A stretch of 64,000 bases of DNA from Anaerofustis stercorihominis (GTDB lineage: Bacteria > Bacillota > Clostridia > Eubacteriales > Anaerofustaceae), in the NCBI RefSeq assembly GCF_024623185.1, contig NZ_JANJZK010000008.1, positions 41,054 to 105,053 on the forward strand, written 5' to 3'. The stretch's first letter is position 1, and every line of letters starts with the position of its first letter. This document shows positions 56,828 to 64,000 of this stretch, in pieces. The notes beneath the pieces were generated by a model that saw nothing but the letters and a program-made list of their open reading frames with translations, was not told the origin of the DNA and did not search any database. The position numbers and the translations under genes were made by a program.

Positions 56828-57563
56828 TGAAGTTTTCCTTTCTTTGATGTTATTAAAATAAATAGGGGATATGTGTTTTCTTTTATCTTAAAGGGCAGAG
56901 GATAAAATGTCAAATAGATATGGATTTTTAGGGGCTTTTTTAGATAACACAGTGCTGAATAAAGGGATATATTCCTTTATTTTTTAGTATATCCCAAAGC
57001 AGATATCCGTTTTGTTATATATACACTGATATGGGTGATTTTGTATTTATAATGCAATTTAAATCACAGAAGAAAAATTGAAATAAACTTCTTATTGTTT
57101 GGAGGTTTCAGTTTGCTTGGTGATTTCGTTTGGGCTGAATTCAGATAAAGGATATGATTTGAATAAGAAGAAAATAAACCCTGTTTCTCTGATTTCTGTT
57201 CGGGGTTTTGTATACTTGGGTATAAAAGATAATTTTATTTGATTTATCGTCTTATTTTTATCATGTTCTTTTAATGTGATTTAAGTATATTTATTCGATT
57301 TAATTACCGCTCAAAGGGATAAAAAAGGATATATGATAAATTAAATGTCGTCTGTTTGTATTTTGATTATTTATTTATAAAAAGTAAACATATGTAAAAA
57401 GAAAGGAAAGGACAAAGAATACATAAAAAAGGAAGATAAAGTCATAAAAGGTAATATATGGGGACATATAATATTTGCAAAAAATGTATAATGGTTATAT
57501 AATTATGTATATAACAGCGTTTTAAAAAGAAAATGTAACTTTATTGTTAAGGGGGGCTAATCT
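56828..57563. other. 736-bp gene-free region before the large surface-protein gene
   Basis: AT-rich, with a few short G-rich patches; no ORF with RBS, no RNA gene or repeat recognised. Its right end carries the promoter and the GGGGGG-type RBS (57551-57556) of the downstream gene. The long upstream region may hold binding sites for regulated surface-protein expression. Confidence 0.45.
57475..57503 (+). promoter_or_regulatory. putative promoter of the large surface-protein gene
   Basis: TTGCAA (57475-57480), 17-bp spacer, TATAAT (57498-57503), 60 bp before the ATG. Confidence 0.6.
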
Positions 57564-60500
57564 ATGAAAGGTATGAAGAAATCAATATCGTTATTTTTGT
57601 GTTTTTTTCTTGTGGTAGGATATACGACGCCTATTTTTGCGGGGGAAAACAGAGGTGAGGATATAAGCGATTTTAAAAATGATACCGAGGCGGTACAACA
57701 AGAAGATGTGACTTTGAAGAATGAGGAGCAGAAAGAAGAAAACAACGCCGATATCAAGGGCGAAGAAGAAAACAAAGAGGTCACAAATGAAAAGAGCGGT
57801 GAAGAAGAAAAAAACGTTACAAAAGAGAAGAGCGTAAAGAGTACGGCGGATGTATCACAGAGTGCGGAAGTCATAATAAAATACTGGTATGACGATGATA
57901 AAGCCGGTGCTTCTTCCATAAATATGCCGGGGGAACAGGGCTATTTCGACAAGGGACATTTAAATCTCGATACTTCAAAAAAAATTATAAACTTTGAAAT
58001 AGAAAAATTTGCGGGGCTTAATTACAGCAATGAGATATGTGAAGTAAGTGATTTCTCTAATGTGGAAATAAGCTTTCAGAATGCCATGGGAGTATTCGTT
58101 GTTGAACATACAGGGGCTGTATTTTCCATACCTGTAGAGTATCTTAATCAAAACAGAGACTCTTACGATAATCTAAGGCTCGTTGATACAAAAAGTTTCA
58201 GCGGTTATACCATGACAGCGTCTATTGATTTGGGGGAAGAAACTTCCAAGCCTATGGATTATTCAAAATACGCGGGTACGTATAAGGACGATAAAGGCAA
58301 CAAGATAGTTATAAATAATGACGGAAAAGCGGTTATTGACGGTACTCAGGCAAGCGATAGTCATATCGAGCTGGAATATCTCATAAAGGACAATACTCTA
58401 AGTATCACGAGCCTTAAAGTATATACATATACGGACAATATATTATTCGATTATGATGATACGAACAATACACTTAGCTACATAAAAGTGACGAGCAACA
58501 ACGGAGTGGGGAAAAACGTTCCTCAGTTTGTTTACGACAGTGAAAACAAACCTCTTAAAAAAGCTCAGAGCATAAGGGTATCTTCACTAAGCAGAGATTT
58601 TTATACCATATCCGAAGCGGTAAGTGCGGCGAATAACGGTGACACCGTGAGCGTTCCTTCAGAAACTTACAGCGAGACGATCAGCATAGATAAAAGCATA
58701 ACCATAAAAGGAAGCGGAGAAGAGCCTTCAAAAGTTATGGGGAGAGTGCTTATAAGCGAAAGTGTCACTTTGGATAATGTTGACTTTGAATATGCAAGTG
58801 CGGATAAGACGGACAGAAGCGTCATAGTTATTTCGGGTAATGACGACATTACGGTGAATATAAAAAACTGCGGTCTTACACAAAAGGCAGGGGATAAAGG
58901 AGTAGATACTATACTTGTGGGTGAAGCCAAAGGTATCACTTTAAATATGGAAAATTCCAAAGTACAAGGTATCGGAAACGGTTCTCAGGCAATCACTTTT
59001 AAGGCGGACCATTCGGCTTTGAATTTGAATAAGTGCAGTGTGACCGCCGATGATACTTCTTCCTACGGAATAGCGGTGGCAAAGGGATATAATACTATAA
59101 ATATAAAGAATTCCGATATATCTTCAGAAAAATACCACGCCGTGAGGCTTTCGGATACGAACAATACACTTACCGTGGATAATTCAAATATCAAAGGCTA
59201 CGGGGCTATTTCTCTCTCCGCTTCAAGCAGCGGGGGAAAAGTGGCGGCAAAGAACGCGGTGATAACCATAAAGAACGGCAGCGTCCTAACGGGTATAGAA
59301 AATCCAGACGGATATGATTTTGCTGTCATAAGTTCCGAGTACACTTTGGAAGCGGGAGACAGCGAAGCCGCCGACAACGTTAAATTAACGATAACCGACA
59401 GCACGGTAAAAGCGGTTGATTCAAAAACTCAGGACGCGGGAAAAGAACACCTTATAATGCTTAAAGGGAAGAATAACGAAGTATATATTTCAAATTCTTC
59501 CATGCTTGCGGGCGAGGGAAAATATATCATTGTAAGCGGGAGCATAAGAGATATGAACTCTCTTAAGTTAAGCGGTAATTACTGGGGAAGCGAAAGCCCC
59601 GACTTTGCGGATAAGATAGAAATAGCGAATGCAGAAAATATAGATGTGGGCGGATATTACACAGATGAAAATCTGAAGATAAGCTCAGCGGATATAAATT
59701 CTATAAAACTAAATAAGAATAAACTTAACCTAAAAGAAGGAAAAAGCGAAAAGCTTGAATACACAGTGGACGCAAATCAGGATGCGGATTATCAGGTCAC
59801 CTTTGAAAGCTCCGACGAAAGCGTAGCTGCGGTGGACGGTACGGGAAATGTAACCGCCGTTAAAGAGGGCAGTGCAAAGATAACCGCATGTGCGGTAAAT
59901 AATCTTGACAGTACAAACAACAAATACGCTTCATGCGAAGTGAGCGTGATAAAAGACGACGGGAAGCTCGTTCCCCAAATATCCGGAAGCGTCCTATACG
60001 CCAACGGCAGCGACATAGAAATAAGAAAAAAAGCCGGAAGCGACAGCGGGGTAAGCGTATATTACAGTAACGGAAGCGAAAGCATTACATACGACAGGGA
60101 CAACCTTACCGTTTACGGAGACGATAAAAATCACAGCGTGAAGAAAGCGTCCGTAACCATGTACAGCGGTACGGTAAGCAAGATTGTGGGGCTTAACGCT
60201 ACGGGCAATGAGGCAGATGTGAATATAAATATCTTGGGAGGTAAAGTATCTTCCGAGCTTAGAGGAGCATGGCTTCAGTACGGGGATAAAGACAGAGGAC
60301 CTTTAAGCGTAGGGAATATAAATATAAAGGTAAGCGGAGGTCAGATAGGCTCCGTATACGGTATTCAGGGACAGGGAGAAAACAAAGAGATAACAGCCAA
60401 GAGCGTGAATGTGGACGTCAGGTATGCAGAGGTGCTTACCAACGGACAGTACGGTATATATAACGGCGGTATCGTCAAAGGAAATCTCGTTATGAATTAC

Positions 60501-63188
60501 CTCAACTGTGCAATGAAACCTACCAATACGACGAAGATATATGGTATTTACAATGTCACAAATCACAATAATGCATCCCAATCCGTTGGAGGGAATTTAT
60601 CCGTAACTGTAAACAACTGCTCGGGAATGGAAAACGGAGAAATTTACGGAGCAAGCGATTATGCGGATATAAACGATATGACAGTTAATGTTACAAATAC
60701 CGATGTAAATAAGATCTACGGAGGGGTCAGATACGTAAACGTAAAAAACAACTCGGTGATAAACGTCACAAATACAAAGTCCTCTATGATGAACGTACAG
60801 GGAGAATGTATACTGGCAAACGGAGAGTACAACTTCTTTAATAACGGAAGCCTTAACTTAAAGGGAGATATAACCTTCGGAGGATATGTCTACGGAGGAG
60901 GACAGGGCGGAAGCTTAGACTATTATAACGGAATGAAAGAAGAAGGCGGAAAAGTATACTTCACTTCATCTTCCGGAAGTAAAGACGAAATATCCAAGAT
61001 AGGTAATTTCGATAATATTAATATAGATATAGACGGACCGACCTTTAAAAACTTGGTGGTATTCGGAAGCGGAGGATACACCAGTGTGGGAAATATCAAG
61101 GGTACGGTAAGGAATGCAAACTTCGATACGGGAGTGAACATTGGCTCTCAAAACGGATATACGAAGAAAGTGGACGTGGACTTTACGGATAATGTTTACT
61201 GCGCTGAAGAAATAGCTTTCCTTTGGAGAGGTTTTTACGACGATGTAGATTTTGATATGTCAAAGACTTGTAACGCAAAGATATTATACGTAGGTTCAGA
61301 CCCTTCTCCAAGCGGAGAGGCTGTTATAAGGAACAGCGTAAATGTAAATATCGAAGCGGGGGCAAATGTTTATGAGCCAATCCTCGGACCTAGTATTGAC
61401 AGGACGAAGAACGTAAATATAAATGCTGAGGGGATTGTATTTTCTCTAAAAGATATGCCTTTGAACGCAAGCGAGAACAAGACCGTTTATGAAATAAATA
61501 AGGAAAATGTTTGGAAGTTATATACGGGGCTTAAGATAGATGAAGGAGTAAGTCTAAACAGTAAGGGAAAAGTTTATATAGATGAAGAAGTAGACCTTGA
61601 CGGTATATTGACAGCTTCAAAAGATGTGGTAAGCATAGAAGAAAGCGACGCAAATCTAAAGACCATATTCGATATTTCAGGTGACGGGATAGTCATGATA
61701 AAGAAGGCTGATTTAACGGGAATAAATAAAGACGGACTTGAACTAAACGATATGGGTACACTTCCTAACATGAGCGTTTCGACTGCCACTTATAACGGAA
61801 GCGTGTTCGGGTTAAATGAAAGAGAACTTCCGAAGGGTTACAGCGTCAAGTATTCCAACAAATCAAGCGTAAATCCTAAGGATTACTCTTTGGATATAAT
61901 GAAGTTTCGAGATGTAGGGAAGCATAACGTTTATTATATGCTTATAAACGAAAACGGAGTGAGGGCTTTCAAAGTTTCGAGAGTTGATATCTTATCCGAC
62001 ATCGAAGAAGTTTCTCTAAGCGGAGGAAAAGTCACTTATCAGTATGACATATACACAGGGGACGTTACCGTAAAAGGAGTTAAGGGAAGTTTTACTTCAA
62101 AGGTGGAATTGCCTGAGAGCGTAAAAGTGGAATCCGTGGGAAGTAAGAAGATAACGAAGATAGGCAGAGAGGCATTTTATAAATGTCCGACCCTCAGCGG
62201 TGTTGTACTTCCGTCTACGGTCAGAGAAATAGAAGATTATGCATTCTTCGACTGCACGAAGCTCAGCGGTATATATATCCCTTCAAGCGTGAAAGAAGTC
62301 ATAGGGGAAAATGTTTTCGGAACAAAATCTTCCGGCTTTACCATATATTCCACCAAAGGGTCTTATGCCGAAAGCTATGCAAAGGATAATGGATACAAAT
62401 TCATAGAATGTACCAAACCTGTTATCACGACCAATGTAGTATCCAGCACTTATTACAAAAATCAGGCTGTTAAAGCTTTAAGCGTAAAGGCGAGCGGGGG
62501 AGATATAAAATATCAATGGTACAGCAATACCAAGAATTCCGTGAGCGGGGCAAAAGCCATAAAAGGAGCCATGACCGCTTCTTACAAGCCTTCCGCGAAA
62601 AAAGAAGGAACGACATATTACTTTGTAAAAGTACAAAATTACCTGGGAAATATTAACAGTAAAATAGCAAAAATAAGTGTAAAACCAAATATTGCGTCGG
62701 CAAAAATAAGCGGGATAAAGACAGCAGTGTATACCGGCAAGAAGATAGGTCAGAAACCCGTAATTAAAATAGGCAAGAAGACACTTAAGGTGAATAAAGA
62801 CTATAAGCTTAGTTATCAGAATAACATCAAAGCGGGAAAAGCTTATGTCACGATTAGCGGGATAAACACTTACGCGGGAAGCGTAAAGAAAGGGTTTATA
62901 ATTAAACCTAAAAAGGGAGCCATTTCAAAGGCTTCTTCCAAATCCAAATCCGTGACTCTTACTATAAAATCGCAGAAGAGTTCGGGAGTTACGAAATATC
63001 ACGTGGCTTATAAGATAAAAGACAGCAATAAATACTACAAATATGTAACGACCAAGAATTTGAAATATACTATCAAAAAGCTTAAAAAGAATAAGATCTA
63101 TTCATTAAGAGTAAGAGGAAGGATAGATGTGGGAAGCAAGGTTTATTACGGAGAGTGGAGCAAGATTAAGAATGTAAAGGTAAAATAA
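57564..63188 (+). CDS. Large secreted parallel-beta-helix surface protein
   Basis: A 1874-residue exported protein. Signal peptide ~1-26 (VVGYTTPIFAGE), then a Glu/Lys-rich disordered segment (~27-95). A pectate-lyase-like right-handed beta-helix (~345-700) begins at FYTISEAVSAANNGDTVSVP and contains repeated N-x-(S/T)-x-I-x-G turns. Next come a Big_2 domain (~712-800), a second long beta-helix (~810-1330), one or two LRR_5 units (~1520-1590; IGREAFYKCPTLSGVVLPST), an Ig-like part and a basic fibronectin-like end (YSLRVRGRIDVGSKVYYGEW) much like the C-terminus of the 45670 protein. No catalytic pectate-lyase residues or LPXTG were found, so adhesion is more likely than polysaccharide cleavage. 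Confidence 0.87.
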   Translation: MKGMKKSISLFLCFFLVVGYTTPIFAGENRGEDISDFKNDTEAVQQEDVTLKNEEQKEENNADIKGEEENKEVTNEKSGEEEKNVTKEKSVKSTADVSQSAEVIIKYWYDDDKAGASSINMPGEQGYFDKGHLNLDTSKKIINFEIEKFAGLNYSNEICEVSDFSNVEISFQNAMGVFVVEHTGAVFSIPVEYLNQNRDSYDNLRLVDTKSFSGYTMTASIDLGEETSKPMDYSKYAGTYKDDKGNKIVINNDGKAVIDGTQASDSHIELEYLIKDNTLSITSLKVYTYTDNILFDYDDTNNTLSYIKVTSNNGVGKNVPQFVYDSENKPLKKAQSIRVSSLSRDFYTISEAVSAANNGDTVSVPSETYSETISIDKSITIKGSGEEPSKVMGRVLISESVTLDNVDFEYASADKTDRSVIVISGNDDITVNIKNCGLTQKAGDKGVDTILVGEAKGITLNMENSKVQGIGNGSQAITFKADHSALNLNKCSVTADDTSSYGIAVAKGYNTINIKNSDISSEKYHAVRLSDTNNTLTVDNSNIKGYGAISLSASSSGGKVAAKNAVITIKNGSVLTGIENPDGYDFAVISSEYTLEAGDSEAADNVKLTITDSTVKAVDSKTQDAGKEHLIMLKGKNNEVYISNSSMLAGEGKYIIVSGSIRDMNSLKLSGNYWGSESPDFADKIEIANAENIDVGGYYTDENLKISSADINSIKLNKNKLNLKEGKSEKLEYTVDANQDADYQVTFESSDESVAAVDGTGNVTAVKEGSAKITACAVNNLDSTNNKYASCEVSVIKDDGKLVPQISGSVLYANGSDIEIRKKAGSDSGVSVYYSNGSESITYDRDNLTVYGDDKNHSVKKASVTMYSGTVSKIVGLNATGNEADVNINILGGKVSSELRGAWLQYGDKDRGPLSVGNINIKVSGGQIGSVYGIQGQGENKEITAKSVNVDVRYAEVLTNGQYGIYNGGIVKGNLVMNYLNCAMKPTNTTKIYGIYNVTNHNNASQSVGGNLSVTVNNCSGMENGEIYGASDYADINDMTVNVTNTDVNKIYGGVRYVNVKNNSVINVTNTKSSMMNVQGECILANGEYNFFNNGSLNLKGDITFGGYVYGGGQGGSLDYYNGMKEEGGKVYFTSSSGSKDEISKIGNFDNINIDIDGPTFKNLVVFGSGGYTSVGNIKGTVRNANFDTGVNIGSQNGYTKKVDVDFTDNVYCAEEIAFLWRGFYDDVDFDMSKTCNAKILYVGSDPSPSGEAVIRNSVNVNIEAGANVYEPILGPSIDRTKNVNINAEGIVFSLKDMPLNASENKTVYEINKENVWKLYTGLKIDEGVSLNSKGKVYIDEEVDLDGILTASKDVVSIEESDANLKTIFDISGDGIVMIKKADLTGINKDGLELNDMGTLPNMSVSTATYNGSVFGLNERELPKGYSVKYSNKSSVNPKDYSLDIMKFRDVGKHNVYYMLINENGVRAFKVSRVDILSDIEEVSLSGGKVTYQYDIYTGDVTVKGVKGSFTSKVELPESVKVESVGSKKITKIGREAFYKCPTLSGVVLPSTVREIEDYAFFDCTKLSGIYIPSSVKEVIGENVFGTKSSGFTIYSTKGSYAESYAKDNGYKFIECTKPVITTNVVSSTYYKNQAVKALSVKASGGDIKYQWYSNTKNSVSGAKAIKGAMTASYKPSAKKEGTTYYFVKVQNYLGNINSKIAKISVKPNIASAKISGIKTAVYTGKKIGQKPVIKIGKKTLKVNKDYKLSYQNNIKAGKAYVTISGINTYAGSVKKGFIIKPKKGAISKASSKSKSVTLTIKSQKSSGVTKYHVAYKIKDSNKYYKYVTTKNLKYTIKKLKKNKIYSLRVRGRIDVGSKVYYGEWSKIKNVKVK

Positions 63189-63190
63189 AT

Positions 63191-63216
63191 AAAAGGACGC
63201 TTATGCGTCCTTTTTA
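63191..63216. terminator. bidirectional terminator after the surface-protein gene
   Basis: AAAAGGACGC / GCGTCCTTTT with a TTAT loop; A- and T-runs on both sides, shared with the convergent gene. Confidence 0.92.
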
Positions 63217-63217
63217 G

Positions 63218-63670
63218 TTACATTTTTACAGCTGTTTCATACGATTTATCCTGTGTTACTTTATGGTCGGTTATCATCCATTTACCTTCTTTGAAACTGT
63301 ATTTCATCTTTGCGATTTCCTTTGTTTTGAAAGTATCGTATACCAATTTCTTTCCTCCGATGCTTACATAATCTGTGAATTCTCTCTCGAAATAGCAATT
63401 TGCACCGATAAAGCTATGGATGACTTTAACATCGGATAATTTGAATTTTCTTTCTATATCCTTTGTTTTATTTTCTTTATTTCCCGCTGTTATCGGATTT
63501 GAAGAGTATTCTTCATTTGTTAACGATATATCGTAAGGATTTGTTTTGTCTTTGTTTATCTGTGAGGAATGTATAATGTCGGTAAGGGCAAGGGAGGGTA
63601 TCATTGAGAAAAGAAAGTAAACAGCAATCATCAGACAAATCCCGCCTATCAAAATATTTTTTCTTTTCAT
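63218..63670 (-). CDS. small secreted or membrane-anchored protein of unknown function
   Basis: A 150-residue protein with an N-terminal hydrophobic segment (ILIGGICLMIAVYFLFSMIP) after MKRKN, acting as a signal peptide or membrane anchor; no lipobox Cys follows. The mature part is polar. The C-terminal ~75 residues (SDVKVIHSFIGANCYFEREF, TDYVSIGGKKLVYDTFKTKE, MKYSFKEGKWMITDHKV) look like a small beta-rich NTF2-like or lumazine-type sandwich, but I do not recognise a family. It is convergent with the large surface protein and shares its terminator; no partner gene is visible. Confidence 0.72.
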   Translation of the reverse strand: MKRKNILIGGICLMIAVYFLFSMIPSLALTDIIHSSQINKDKTNPYDISLTNEEYSSNPITAGNKENKTKDIERKFKLSDVKVIHSFIGANCYFEREFTDYVSIGGKKLVYDTFKTKEIAKMKYSFKEGKWMITDHKVTQDKSYETAVKM

Positions 63671-64000
63671 TTTTCTATCTCCTTATTTATACTTCCTTTC
63701 TTACTATCATTATATTTTTTTACATTTTTTATACAATATACTTTGGTTAGTATTTACTAAAGTTTTACATCTTTTTTACAAAAGTGAGTTTAAGGGCTGT
63801 CCGCCCTTAAAAACCCGACGTTCTGCAAGGCTCCGCCTTACGATCCTAATAAGGGGCTCTGCCCCTTACACCCCGGCACCCTGCAAGGCTCCGCCTTACG
63901 ATCCGCCCTTTTTTGTCCGAAGAAACAAAAAAGGGGTAAAAATTCTTTCACTCAAACGCCGTGATGGCTCTTAACGCGGTCGGATTTTGGGAAATTGTTA
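63671..64000. other. gene-free end of window
   Basis: Apart from the hairpin cluster at 63789-63935, no gene is recognised. The final ~60 bases (TCAAACGCCGTGATGGCTC...) continue the higher G+C content and may be the start of another feature cut by the window edge. Confidence 0.5.
63789..63935. repeat. cluster of GC-rich hairpins and a 24-bp direct repeat
   Basis: Contains TTTAAGGGC / GCCCTTAAA (63789-63811), AAGGGGC / GCCCCTT (63851-63867) and CCCTTTTTTGT / ACAAAAAAGGG (63906-63935). A 24-bp sequence beginning CTGCAAGGCTCCGCCTTACG occurs exactly twice (63823-63846 and 63881-63904). The block is far richer in G+C than its surroundings and unrelated to the 37-bp element; it looks like another intergenic repeat family. 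Confidence 0.8.

Overview
The window comes from a low-GC, anaerobic, spore-forming Firmicute of the Clostridia. Evidence: AT-rich sequence with AGGAGG-type ribosome binding sites, spoIIP and the cotJABC spore-coat operon, a complete butyryl-CoA operon (thl-crt-hbd-bcd-etfB-etfA) next to 4-hydroxybutyryl-CoA dehydratase and its CoA-transferase, a Rex redox repressor, sigma-54, and a CIRCE/HrcA-controlled small heat-shock gene. No rRNA, tRNA, IS element or CRISPR array was recognised. I cannot name the species from sequence alone.

Layout. 1-5100: end of a TrmR-like methyltransferase, HPr, divergent LysR/DedA, and a PutP symporter. 5299-9410: a decayed surface-protein tail, an unknown conserved small protein, a PAS-GGDEF-REC-HD-GYP c-di-GMP protein and an Hpt protein. 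9490-12260: HD hydrolase, aminotransferase, patatin. 12520-16450: a VanG-type D-Ala-D-Ser vancomycin-resistance module (ligase, VanXY, VanT) with no vanRS beside it, a frameshifted vanXY tail and vanT split in two. 16570-19160: Mrp carrier, Dabb, CBS and TRIC-type proteins. 19216-20200: a DUF1307 lipoprotein and its decayed duplicate. 20530-25480: two regulator plus ABC-exporter operons (YxlEFG-like and YtrAB-like). 25637-34000: DUF4180, Hsp20, an XRE regulator, a SAF-domain oxidoreductase, CtpA protease, twin HAD phosphatases, a Fur-family regulator, SpoIIP, Rex. 34229-45075: the butyrate block, sigma-54, and the abfD-abfT operon, which has a full-consensus sigma-54 promoter. 45254-63190: two large secreted surface proteins around housekeeping genes (mtaB, PHP, ADH), a lone phage-type regulator, a dead polymorphic-toxin tail with two tandem immunity-like genes, cotJABC and a YdeI-family gene. 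63218-64000: a small secreted protein and GC-rich hairpin repeats.

How genes work together. Acetyl-CoA is condensed and reduced to butyryl-CoA by the thl operon. abfD/abfT feed 4-hydroxybutyrate into the same pathway through crotonyl-CoA. Rex is encoded directly upstream of the thl operon, and rpoN lies between that operon and its likely target abfD. The Van genes would make D-Ser, ligate D-Ala-D-Ser and trim D-Ala-ending precursors, but the cluster shows signs of decay or of poly-A slippage.

Most distinctive signals: the damaged regulator-less van cluster; the sigma-54 promoter on a 4-hydroxybutyrate operon; a dispersed 37-bp hairpin element whose stem covaries between five copies, usually just behind a terminator; a perfect 20-bp palindrome on the rex promoter; and several decayed gene tails.
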